Below, one piece after another: positions 1 to 7,198 of a DNA stretch of 28,169 nt. A model generated the notes under the pieces. The model made no database searches, had not been told where the DNA came from, and saw nothing but the letters and a program-made list of their open reading frames with translations. Each line of letters opens with the position of its first letter. Positions within the stretch are counted from its first letter, which is position 1. The DNA is from a virus: positions 1-28,169 of the IMG/VR virus record IMGVR_UViG_3300023184_000425; one strand, written 5' to 3'. A program made the position numbers and the translations under genes.

Positions 1-811
1 CTCTAAAATTAGTTGTCCAGTTAGCTGAAGCTGATGTTGTGTAATATAAAACACCTTGAGTAATAACATCGTAGTTAACTGTGCCTGTAGCTGCTGTTGC
101 CGATACAGTAGTTGTTTCACCAAGTGTTGTAACACCATTAGCATTAAGCGTTGTAAATGCACCAGTAGCTCCAGAAATAGTCCCACCTGTAATAGCTACG
201 GCATTAGCATTTTGTGTAGACATGGTTCCTAATGAACCTGTTGCGGCTGTTACCGCTGTAGTTACAAATGCTGTTGTTGCTACCTTTGTAGTATTATCTC
301 CTGTTGTAGGTGTCGGAGCTGTAGCAGCCCCTGTAAGTGTTGTAGTTCCTGTAACTGATAAATTCCCTGCTACCGTGGCGTTTCCGGCAATGCTAAAGTT
401 ACCCGAAGCTGCTGATATACCTGAATAAAAATTACTTCCATCACAGAATACTAAAGTTGACGATGAAGCCGGCACTGTAGCTAACGTACCTGTAGCTCCA
501 CCAATAGTAATAGCATATCCACCTGAGGTATTGTTGTATACCACATACACTTTCGGTACCAACGGGGCTACGATTTGACGTATTGCCGAATTCGTTCCAC
601 CTACAAATAACACCATGTTACGTGCTTCGTCTGAAACACCATTAAGTACTGTTAATGTATAATTGGCATTAATCATGGTAATAGACTGCACACCTGCTAC
701 TGCTTGTTCTATTAAATTCCAGTTAGTATTAGTCGTGGTACCCCAAACACCAGACTGTTCGCCTGAAGCTATAAGCTGTATTTGAAGACTTGTTGAGTAG
801 GTAGATGCCAT
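1..811 (-). CDS. Tail fibre/appendage protein, 3' end outside window
   Basis: An open frame of 270 codons starts at the ATG at 811 and leaves the left edge without a stop, so the C-terminus is missing. The protein begins MASTYSTSLQIQLIASGEQ and continues with SGVWGTTTNTNW, then GVQSITMINANYTLTVLNG. This N-terminal pattern is one I associate with fibre proteins of aquatic phages. After about residue 125 it becomes a low-complexity Ser/Thr/Ala/Gly stretch (SGNFSIAGNATVAGNLSVTG) typical of beta-rich trimeric fibre shafts. A good SD-like AAGGAT lies just upstream, 10 bases after the previous gene. It is the last visible gene of the appendage block. Receptor-binding function cannot be judged because the tip is not in the window. 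Confidence 0.85.
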   Translation of the reverse strand, partial: MASTYSTSLQIQLIASGEQSGVWGTTTNTNWNLIEQAVAGVQSITMINANYTLTVLNGVSDEARNMVLFVGGTNSAIRQIVAPLVPKVYVVYNNTSGGYAITIGGATGTLATVPASSSTLVFCDGSNFYSGISAASGNFSIAGNATVAGNLSVTGTTTLTGAATAPTPTTGDNTTKVATTAFVTTAVTAATGSLGTMSTQNANAVAITGGTISGATGAFTTLNANGVTTLGETTTVSATAATGTVNYDVITQGVLYYTTSASANWTTNFR

Positions 812-821
812 GATTTATCCT

Positions 822-1724
822 TTATTGAGAATCATCTATTGATGCCCAAGTAGTTGTTTGTGTATTATTAATTGTATTCCAACTTGCAGACTGTGTATTA
901 TTAATTTGTGCCCAAGTTATTGTATCAGAATCATCTATTCTAAACCAGCCTCGTGGGAATTGTTCATCTAATAATGCAAATGTTTCAACAATAGAAGACT
1001 GGAACTGTGCTGTAACTGTAGGTGTATCTGCTAAATTAACGTTTTCAGCCAATGATACAAGGTAGTTTGTAATAACACTATTAGCATCAGCTGGGTTCAG
1101 ATTCTCTGTAATCGTAAAGAAGAACATTGAAATAATGGTTTCAATATCATTCATTGTAATATTTTCAGTTCTTGAAGCTATAAAGTTAGCTATAGCTACA
1201 TAAGCATCTGCCATCGTTATGTTTTCAGTAATAGATGGTTTAAACTGAGCTGTAATACTTGGCGTATCAGCAAGGTCTACATTCTCTGTTTGTGAAGCTA
1301 GGAACTGAGCCGCTATACTTCTTACATCATCCATTGTAAATGGTTCATCACGAGTTTCTAATGCCGCAAAGTATTGCACGGATGAATCATCCATATTGAT
1401 GTTCTCGGCTCTTGCTGCTGCAAACTGAGCTGTAATCGTTTGGTTGTTATCTAAGTTTAAGTTCTCTGATATGCTTTGACCAAATGTACTGGCTTGAGTG
1501 CTTGAATCATTCAGCGTAATAACTTCTGTAATTGAACCATTAAATAACCCTGCTTGAGAGTTAAAGTCATTTATTGTAATTGGCTCAGCAAGACTTTGTA
1601 GAAAAGTAGAAATTTGACTACTTAAATCATCTATACCAAAGTTTTCTGTTAAAGACAAACTAAAAGCCGTGCCACTACCTAGGGTTGCAAAGGGGGCTTG
1701 GGCAAAGGCTGAGTTACCAAACAT
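822..1724 (-). CDS. Virion appendage protein built of 12 x 20-residue repeats
   Basis: A 300-residue protein. The N-terminus [18 protein letters not shown] resembles starts of other phage appendage proteins. From residue 24 to 263 it is made of exactly twelve 20-residue units with pattern S-x-T-E-N-hydrophobic-x-hydrophobic-x-D, then a variable half ending in a Phe or other aromatic/hydrophobic residue (for example SITENITMADAYVAIANFIA). The C-terminal end switches to an 11-residue repeat, W-x-x-I-[ND]-[ND]-[ST], with Trp at 260, 271, 282 and 293. Regular length with diverged sequence suggests a stacked beta structure such as a fibre or spike shaft. The start overlaps the previous stop (TAATG). 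Virion location is inferred from neighbours; the ligand is unknown. Confidence 0.8.
   Translation of the reverse strand: MFGNSAFAQAPFATLGSGTAFSLSLTENFGIDDLSSQISTFLQSLAEPITINDFNSQAGLFNGSITEVITLNDSSTQASTFGQSISENLNLDNNQTITAQFAAARAENINMDDSSVQYFAALETRDEPFTMDDVRSIAAQFLASQTENVDLADTPSITAQFKPSITENITMADAYVAIANFIASRTENITMNDIETIISMFFFTITENLNPADANSVITNYLVSLAENVNLADTPTVTAQFQSSIVETFALLDEQFPRGWFRIDDSDTITWAQINNTQSASWNTINNTQTTTWASIDDSQ
825..947 (-). repeat. 11-residue Trp repeats (four units, last truncated)
   Basis: This part of the repeat fibre encodes four 11-residue units aligned on Trp260, Trp271, Trp282 and Trp293: WFRIDDSDTIT, WAQINNTQSAS, WNTINNTQTTT and the shortened WASIDDSQ at the C-terminus. The two central units are nearly identical. 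The period changes from 20 residues upstream to 11 here, so this is a separate repeat class within the protein. Confidence 0.85.
936..1655 (-). repeat. Twelve in-frame 60-base tandem repeats
   Basis: Twelve consecutive coding units of 60 bases (20 residues), with no insertion or deletion between them, cover residues 24-263 of the fibre. Units 7 (SQTENVDLADTPSITAQFKP) and 11 (SLAENVNLADTPTVTAQFQS) are closest to each other, four units apart, hinting at duplication of a four-unit block. The remaining units are well diverged at the DNA level, so this is an old protein repeat and not a recent slippage tract. Confidence 0.88.
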
Positions 1725-1879
1725 TAGTCAGCCTGTTCTGGCGTATTGCCTTCTTCAAGCCATGTTAGGTAGGCTTGGTAGTCTGTGTTATCTGGGTCAA
1801 ATGGGATGAATGCGTTATCTGAAAGACGTTGAACAGAATTTATTGTATTTGTAATTACATTATTAACTAATTTATACAT
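1724..1879 (-). CDS. Small fibre-associated protein (assembly-chaperone-like)
   Basis: A 51-residue protein starting [10 protein letters not shown]. Its second half reads [20 protein letters not shown] followed by GNTPEQAD, a pattern often seen in small proteins and chaperone C-termini beside phage tail-fibre genes. The frame is open further upstream to 1951, but that would overlap the upstream fibre gene by about 70 bases; the ATG at 1879 lies 1 base after the previous stop, with GGAG 8-9 bases before it, so this start is chosen. A role in folding or trimerising a neighbouring fibre is inferred, not shown. Confidence 0.75.
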   Translation of the reverse strand: MYKLVNNVITNTINSVQRLSDNAFIPFDPDNTDYQAYLTWLEEGNTPEQAD

Positions 1880-1880
1880 A

Positions 1881-3074
1881 TTATAACTCCGCAGATGCAA
1901 CATAATGATATGAAATTGACATAGAATTTGCAGTTCCAGAACTATATACAATAAAATTATTATTTCCTTCTAAAGTTGATACAACTGTACTATTAGCTGT
2001 TGTACTAACACCAAAATATTCTCTATTACATTTACCAGAATTACCAGATTGGTCATAAATAGTCATAGTAGGTGCGGCTCTTTTTGATACTATAAATCCT
2101 TTTCCATCTGATAAATATGATGTGGTTAATCCACCGTTAGAACCTGCAGAATATATTGCACCACTCCCAGTAGCTGTTGCTGGGACAGTTCCAATATCAT
2201 AACTTTTTTCATAATACCTCTGACAATTAGCCAATTCCTGATTATAAAGTCTGCGTTCAAACGGTGTTGCAGATGAGCCTACCTCTAGTTGGACACCTGT
2301 GATGTAGAAGGTAGCTCCGTTTGTTGCTACTACAGATGTTGCTCCTGTGGCAGAATAATATCCAGTTGCTGTCCATGCTCCTGCTGTTCCGCTTAATGTT
2401 GCTCCAACACCAAGCCCGAACCAAATACGAATGCCAATACCGTTAGTAGTAAGCCAAGTTCCAGCAGTGGGTCCAGCAATAGTAATACTGATTGTTGTCC
2501 AAGTATTTGCTGTTGGTATTGAATATGTAAATGGATATGAATACGCTTGGCTACTGTCGGCAATGCTTCCACCAAAAGTACCTGTTAATGATGAATATAC
2601 TTGAAAAGATAATGTAACCGTTTTTGCGTTAGCTGTACCCCAAGCCAAGTCTGTAACATTCAAACCTTCTATAACTTGATTAATCAAAAATACTTCACTT
2701 GAACCAACTGTATATGCAGATGAGGAAGTTACTTTCAAACTATTAATAAAACCAACTGGTGCAGTTGATGATTGTTGCACGGTAAATTTTGATGCTTGTG
2801 ATAATTGAGCAGCCCATCTATCAAGAGTATATTGCCCGTTTGTCGGAGTAACACTAGCACCAGCATTTCTCTGGTCAATCACCATTGCACCATTTATAAT
2901 ACGGTTCTTTAGCACATAAGGTGACGCTGCAGCAGTTTGCACACTTGAGTCAGAAAAGGTTACACCAGGAGTTGTGACTGTACCTGTAAACGTAGGAGAC
3001 GCACTTAAAGCTACAGTTGTTCCTGTTCCTGTAGTAGAAGTTAAAAGCGCTGGTGGGACTTGGGTTAATGCCAT
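1881..3074 (-). CDS. Tail fibre with NGAM/DRW-type C-terminal binding domain
   Basis: A 397-residue protein. Residues 1-50 are a Thr/Ala/Val-rich collar-like segment ([19 protein letters not shown]). From about residue 56 it carries a domain with [16 protein letters not shown] and then YTLDRWAAQ. It ends with [36 protein letters not shown] and a last 100-residue jelly-roll-like part. This combination is widespread in phage tail fibres and is thought to form a carbohydrate-binding head. It is followed directly by the 51-residue chaperone-like gene. Function as a receptor-binding fibre is inferred from family resemblance. Confidence 0.8.
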   Translation of the reverse strand: MALTQVPPALLTSTTGTGTTVALSASPTFTGTVTTPGVTFSDSSVQTAAASPYVLKNRIINGAMVIDQRNAGASVTPTNGQYTLDRWAAQLSQASKFTVQQSSTAPVGFINSLKVTSSSAYTVGSSEVFLINQVIEGLNVTDLAWGTANAKTVTLSFQVYSSLTGTFGGSIADSSQAYSYPFTYSIPTANTWTTISITIAGPTAGTWLTTNGIGIRIWFGLGVGATLSGTAGAWTATGYYSATGATSVVATNGATFYITGVQLEVGSSATPFERRLYNQELANCQRYYEKSYDIGTVPATATGSGAIYSAGSNGGLTTSYLSDGKGFIVSKRAAPTMTIYDQSGNSGKCNREYFGVSTTANSTVVSTLEGNNNFIVYSSGTANSMSISYHYVASAEL

Positions 3075-3083
3075 GATTTATCC

Positions 3084-4073
3084 TTATGCTGTATATGTAC
3101 TTGATGATGTAAATGTGTGATATGTATAGCCACCTGATGTTGTAACAGTGCCACCAGAACCTTTTTGAGAGCCAGAATAACGTATTATAACTATACCAGA
3201 GCCACCATTAACTGCTGTTTGAGATGCAAGACCAGTTCCACCTCCGCCACCTCCAGTATTTGCAGTTCCAGATGTTGGAACATTACTACCATCTCCTCCA
3301 TTACCGCCTCCACCTGTTCCACCACTTGATGTTCCTGTTACATTTTCGTTACCACCGCCACCGCCACCAGCATAAGTAGAACCATTTAACCATGTATATC
3401 CTGCACCGCCAGCACCGCCTGGGCTACTAGAAGAGCCATTTTGATTAACACCTACCGCTCCAGCACCGCCACCACCAGAACCTGCATAATAAGTTGAACC
3501 TGTTGTTGTACCGCCAGTAAAGCCGACTCCAGTTAATCCTCCACTAGTGCCTTGAGTTGCTGCTGTGTTAGGTCTATTTGAACCATTTACGGTAGCTCCA
3601 GCAGCACCACCGCCAGAGCCACCAGTTAAACCTGTATATCCATTTATTGCACCAACACCGCCAGCAAGTGCTGTAGCACTATTGAAAACAGAGTCAGTAC
3701 CTTTAGAGCCGATAGTATTTGTAGAAGCACCACCAGTACCACCAGCACCTATAGTTACTGAGTAAGCAGTTCCACCAGTTAATGTCATAGAACCATATAA
3801 TAATCCTCCAGCACCAGAACCACCAGAGCCTGTACCTCTACCACCACCACCGCCACCAGCAACAATCAATACATCTGTAGCGTATGTATTGCCTGATGTA
3901 CCAGCATTTGCCCAAGTACTATAAGTAGCATTATAAATCTCAATTTGCCCTGTAGTTGTATTGTATCCCATCTGCCCTGTAATAGGCGAAGCTGGACGAG
4001 TTGCCGTTGTCCATGTAGCAATGGCTGTGCCTCCGTTAGAACCTAGTGCTGATAGATTGACTGCGTTAGTCAT
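3084..4073 (-). CDS. Glycine-rich tail fibre/adhesin (paralogue A)
   Basis: A 329-residue protein. The N-terminal ~55 residues (ATWTTATRPASPITGQMGYN, then IEIYNATYSTW) form a small domain common at the start of phage fibre proteins. From residue ~70 it has VLIVAGGGGGGRGTG and long runs of Gly interrupted by Ser, Thr and Asn up to GGSGIVIIRYSG. The end is TFTSSSTYTA. Gly-rich regions of this type occur in phage adhesins such as gp38 of Salmonella phage S16, where they fold as packed polyglycine II helices and present binding loops. It is clearly related to the protein at 4385-5419, and only the 98-residue gene lies between them. Confidence 0.82.
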   Translation of the reverse strand: MTNAVNLSALGSNGGTAIATWTTATRPASPITGQMGYNTTTGQIEIYNATYSTWANAGTSGNTYATDVLIVAGGGGGGRGTGSGGSGAGGLLYGSMTLTGGTAYSVTIGAGGTGGASTNTIGSKGTDSVFNSATALAGGVGAINGYTGLTGGSGGGAAGATVNGSNRPNTAATQGTSGGLTGVGFTGGTTTGSTYYAGSGGGGAGAVGVNQNGSSSSPGGAGGAGYTWLNGSTYAGGGGGGNENVTGTSSGGTGGGGNGGDGSNVPTSGTANTGGGGGGTGLASQTAVNGGSGIVIIRYSGSQKGSGGTVTTSGGYTYHTFTSSSTYTA

Positions 4074-4076
4074 GTA

Positions 4077-4373
4077 TTATCCTTGTGGTACTTCTGTAAC
4101 TGTATCTTCCCATAACCATGTTGTTTCGTTTAACACTGCTGTGTCTGATGGTTTAGGGGCTATGAATACATCATTTTGTGCATCGTATGTGTAACCAATG
4201 CCTGCGTAATTACCTCGTAAAGGTCTGCCTTCTGGGTGTTGATTACCATGCGTATTATAGCTTGTTTGTATCCAAGTACCTGGACTTGAATCTACGAATG
4301 TATCAAAAAATTCTGGTTCAGCCACAATGACTGAAACTACTTTACCGTCTACTACTTTTGCGAAATGTGACAT
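4077..4373 (-). CDS. Small conserved fibre-region protein
   Basis: A 98-residue protein: MSHFAKVVDGKVVSVIVAEP, then GTWIQTSYNTHGN, LRGNYAGIGYTYD and, near the end, TTWLWEDTVTEVP. I recognise this as a very common small protein in the fibre regions of marine and freshwater phages; no function is established to my knowledge. Its position between two Gly-rich fibre genes fits a fibre-assembly or fibre-cap role, but this is a guess. It starts 11 bases after the 344-residue fibre gene, with an AAGGAG-like ribosome site. Confidence 0.8.
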   Translation of the reverse strand: MSHFAKVVDGKVVSVIVAEPEFFDTFVDSSPGTWIQTSYNTHGNQHPEGRPLRGNYAGIGYTYDAQNDVFIAPKPSDTAVLNETTWLWEDTVTEVPQG

Positions 4374-4384
4374 TGTTTTTCTCC

Positions 4385-5419
4385 TTACGCTGTATAACTG
4401 CCTGATGCAGTGAATGTTAATATTGTATTAGAACCTGATGTTGCAACCGTTGGGCTTCCTGTTGTTGTACCAGAATAGTTAGCTGTAGGAACGCTTAATA
4501 TGACAACGCCAGAACCGCCAGCACCTCCACCTCCACTAGCTAAAGAAGGGGTTGCATTTGCAGTAGAACCGCCACCACCGCCACCTCCACCAGTATTAGC
4601 TGTCCCATTTGCACCATTACCTGCAGTAGCTGAGCCAGAAGTTGAACCTGTACCCCCAGTACCACCACCGCCTGAACCTCCAGAACCAGCAGATGCTTGA
4701 TTATAGTTACCACCGCCTCCACCGCCTGCATAAGTTACAGACGAACCTGAAATAGATGATGCTGTGCCAGCACCGCCATTACCTGAAGCATCACCAGTAG
4801 CTCCAACAGCAGAAGCACCTCCGCCTCCGCCTCCACGACCTGTGGTACCTGTATTACCACTTAATGCTGCACCACCAGCAGAACCTTGCCCAGATGTACC
4901 TGAACCACCAGCAGAAGAAGCTCTACCCCCACCACCACCTCCAGAACCGCCATTACCACCAGCGGTATTAAATGTACCACCATAACCGCCAGCAGTTGCA
5001 GTGATAGTCGTTATACCAGAACCAGCTATAGATGAATTATTTCCAGGATTACCATTAGTATTTGCGCCAGACGCTACTGAAGCACCACCAGCACCTACAG
5101 TAATAGTATAAACTACCCCTATACTTAATGTTTGTGTACCAGTAAGTAATCCACCAGCTCCACCACCACCACCAGTTGATGATGCACCTCCTCCTCCACC
5201 AGCAACAACTAAATAAGTTGATGAATAACTAGCTAAGGATGCTGTAGAAATCCAAGCAATACCATTATAAAACTCTAATCCACCTAAAGTAGAATTATAG
5301 CCAGTTTGCCCCGCAACAGGGCTTGACGGTCTACCAGCAGTTGTCCAAGTAGCCACAGCTAACCCTGTAGAACTATCTAGTGTACTTGCTCCTGCTGCGC
5401 CTGTAAGTATGAGTGCCAT
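4385..5419 (-). CDS. Glycine-rich tail fibre/adhesin (paralogue B)
   Basis: A 344-residue protein with the same plan as the one at 3084-4073: an N-terminal block ATWTTAGRPSSPVAGQTGYN followed by LEFYNGIAWI, then YLVVAGGGGGASSTGGGGG and a long Gly-rich body, a segment GGSGVVILSV, and the ending LTFTASGSYTA. The Gly runs reach eight residues (GGGGGGGG near residue 280). The body likely forms a polyglycine-II-type sandwich by comparison with phage S16 gp38; this is by analogy only. The start codon overlaps the stop of the preceding 91-residue gene (TAATG), so the two are translationally coupled. Confidence 0.82.
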   Translation of the reverse strand: MALILTGAAGASTLDSSTGLAVATWTTAGRPSSPVAGQTGYNSTLGGLEFYNGIAWISTASLASYSSTYLVVAGGGGGASSTGGGGGAGGLLTGTQTLSIGVVYTITVGAGGASVASGANTNGNPGNNSSIAGSGITTITATAGGYGGTFNTAGGNGGSGGGGGGRASSAGGSGTSGQGSAGGAALSGNTGTTGRGGGGGGASAVGATGDASGNGGAGTASSISGSSVTYAGGGGGGNYNQASAGSGGSGGGGTGGTGSTSGSATAGNGANGTANTGGGGGGGGSTANATPSLASGGGGAGGSGVVILSVPTANYSGTTTGSPTVATSGSNTILTFTASGSYTA

Positions 5420-5694
5420 TATGCTGTTCCTTTAGGATACTTATTCTTAACTGCGTTACAAGCGTCTATGTATGCTTGCACTTGTGCGTTATCACCTTTG
5501 ACGATACCATCTAGGTAGTCTGTATATGGTGGATATTCTGCTGCACGTTTAGCCTTGTATGCTTCAGATGCTACTAAAGCGTCTACAGCATTGTTGTCAT
5601 AGGTTACTTCTTGTTCGTCTTTATCGTAAGCAACATCACCATTAATATGGGTTACATTAGAATAAAGTTTATATATAGCTGAATGTTTATCCAT
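5419..5694 (-). CDS. Small conserved fibre-region protein
   Basis: A 91-residue acidic protein containing KAKRAAEYPPYTDYLDGIVK and then NAQVQAYIDACNAVKNKYPK. This YPPxxDYLDGxVKGD pattern recurs in small proteins of the fibre regions of many aquatic phages; its function is not known to me. Both ends overlap neighbours by one base (TAATG), linking it to the 194-residue fibre upstream and the Gly-rich fibre downstream. A fibre-assembly role is possible but untested. Confidence 0.78.
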   Translation of the reverse strand: MDKHSAIYKLYSNVTHINGDVAYDKDEQEVTYDNNAVDALVASEAYKAKRAAEYPPYTDYLDGIVKGDNAQVQAYIDACNAVKNKYPKGTA

Positions 5695-6278
5695 TATGCT
5701 GCAATCTCCATAAGTGTAATTGTTGATGTTGCATAGGCAGTATAGTAATTTTGAACATATACAACAGCATTATTAGTGCTTGAACAAAATTGAGTTGAAT
5801 ATGTTGTTGAAGATGTTGTTGCAGGGCTATCTAAATATGAAGCTGCTATAGCACCATTACCATATAAAGCAGTGGTAGTAGCAGTATAACAATTACCATC
5901 ATCAATATTTAATATAATACTTGCTCCTCGCAACAATGCTATTCTTAAAGCAGAATTACTTGCTCCTTTTGCACACGCATTATGGTATACTAAAACAAGA
6001 ATTTTGCTAGTATTGGATGTAGGAGTAATGCTTGCAGTTAATCCAGTATTCACTAAAGTGCTTGTAGAAGAAGATACTGTTGTACCATACGACCCAGTAA
6101 CTACTTGCAATACACTTCCTGTTGGTAAAGATGCTTTATTAATTACTTGTCCAGTAGAACCTGTAGTTAATACAGTCCCACTTGTCGCTGGCAAAGTAAG
6201 TGTAGTTGTACCTGATACTGCTGGGGCAGCTAAGGTTACGGTTCCTGAGGTATCTCCTGCTATGACTACGCTACTCAT
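5694..6278 (-). CDS. Short tail fibre/receptor-binding protein
   Basis: A 194-residue protein. Residues 1-40 are a repetitive beta segment (SGTVTLAAPAVSGTTTLTLP). The C-terminal ~140 residues contain GSVLQVVTGSYGTTVSSS, NTGLTASITPTSNTSKILVL, SYLDSPATTSSTTYSTQF and the ending TITLMEIAA. This C-terminal domain is one I associate with the tips of many phage appendage proteins. Its start overlaps the stop of the 88-residue gene by four bases (ATGA). It probably forms a trimeric fibre tip; the ligand is unknown. Confidence 0.8.
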   Translation of the reverse strand: MSSVVIAGDTSGTVTLAAPAVSGTTTLTLPATSGTVLTTGSTGQVINKASLPTGSVLQVVTGSYGTTVSSSTSTLVNTGLTASITPTSNTSKILVLVYHNACAKGASNSALRIALLRGASIILNIDDGNCYTATTTALYGNGAIAASYLDSPATTSSTTYSTQFCSSTNNAVVYVQNYYTAYATSTITLMEIAA

Positions 6279-6541
6279 AGTGATGCTCCTAATTTAATTC
6301 TGTTAGCTTCTTGTTGTGCTTGGTATGCTGCAATAACTTCTGGCGTATGTGCCACTCTACATATATCTTGAACTTGTTGTTCTTGTGCAGAATAATTATC
6401 GCCTGGAGCTATGCACCATCTATGAAATGTGCGAGATATTTGGTTGCCATCTTCTGTAATAATAGTAGCCTGACGGACTTGAACTGTTCCATTCTCTACT
6501 ACTTCTATTTTGTCTATTAATACTTGTTTATCTAATGCCAT
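6275..6541 (-). CDS. Small conserved fibre-region protein
   Basis: An 88-residue protein: MALDKQVLIDKIEVVENGTV, VRQATIITEDGNQISRTFHR, then a Trp-Cys and APGDNYSAQEQQ. A helical C-terminus (TPEVIAAYQAQQEANRIKLG) follows. This is a recurrent small protein of phage appendage loci without an assigned function that I know of. It lies between two fibre genes and overlaps the next by four bases. Confidence 0.78.
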   Translation of the reverse strand: MALDKQVLIDKIEVVENGTVQVRQATIITEDGNQISRTFHRWCIAPGDNYSAQEQQVQDICRVAHTPEVIAAYQAQQEANRIKLGASL

Positions 6542-6553
6542 AATGTTTCCTTA

Positions 6554-7189
6554 TTAAGTTGTAAAGTAAGTAAAACTCATACTAATAATTGAAGTTGATG
6601 AGATTGCACTTACTACTAAATCCGCCCATCCTGATGTACTTTGAGAAGAAAATTGCATATTAACAGTTATACCATTTGCTGGTATACTACCAACAGGAAT
6701 ATATGATGCCAGCCCTATTGAATTTGCAGTTATGCTTGCCGCAGGGCTAGTTCCATTATTTGCTGATGTAAATGGCAAACCATTTAAAGTATTAACTTTA
6801 CTTCCAGATATTGCAGATGTAGTCCAAGACATATTGCAAGTGACTTGTCTGCCAATTTTTGTATAAGTTGCAGCAGAAGAAGAAGCTGTCCAAGAGCCGC
6901 CAGTAACACCCCAACTAGGTGTCCATGTTCCTTCCTCATAATCATCTAGCGTATTAGCATCTGCACTAGCACTTTGCGTTGCTGGAAATGTAATTTGACC
7001 ACCAGTTAAGTTAATAGTAGGTATTGTAGCTTGACCACTAGCACTTAATGTACCTGTGACTGCCATGCCTGTAGATGTAAGGGCTGCTATTGTTGTACCC
7101 GCAGCTTGAAGTTGCAATTGTCCACTAGAATCTCCAGTAGAAACGATGCCACCAAAACCCGAATTACTTGCATTTATTTGAGAAGCCAA
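6554..7189 (-). CDS. Tail fibre protein with DDYEEGTWTP domain; TTG start
   Basis: A 211-residue protein. The N-terminal ~75 residues form a beta-rich shaft (GQLQLQAAGTTIAALTSTGM). From residue 80 it carries LDDYEEGTWTPSW, then ATYTKIGRQVTCNMSW and NTLNGLPF, a C-terminal domain found in numerous phage appendage proteins. The only sensible start is TTG at 7189: an SD-like AAGGAT lies 6 bases upstream and the N-terminus (MASQINASNSGFGGIVSTGD) matches the usual start of this kind of protein. No in-frame ATG lies near it. It sits 9 bases after the large GGTG fibre. Confidence 0.8.
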   Translation of the reverse strand: MASQINASNSGFGGIVSTGDSSGQLQLQAAGTTIAALTSTGMAVTGTLSASGQATIPTINLTGGQITFPATQSASADANTLDDYEEGTWTPSWGVTGGSWTASSSAATYTKIGRQVTCNMSWTTSAISGSKVNTLNGLPFTSANNGTSPAASITANSIGLASYIPVGSIPANGITVNMQFSSQSTSGWADLVVSAISSTSIISMSFTYFTT

Positions 7190-7198
7190 TTTTTATCC

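Noticed and set aside
81-428. 115-codon plus-strand Val/Ala-rich frame
   Set aside because: Antisense to the partial fibre gene, which has a clear family N-terminus on the minus strand.
936-1655. Evenly spaced 60-base repeats considered as a CRISPR array
   Set aside because: The repeats are in frame, coding and diverged, without constant repeats and unique spacers.
1880-1951. Upstream extension of the 51-residue fibre-associated gene
   Set aside because: It would overlap the end of the preceding fibre gene, while the ATG at 1879 has a good ribosome site.
3565-4985. Pro-rich plus-strand frames (3565-3765, 4500-4700, 4764-4985)
   Set aside because: Gly codons of the adhesins read backwards give Pro; these are pure shadows.
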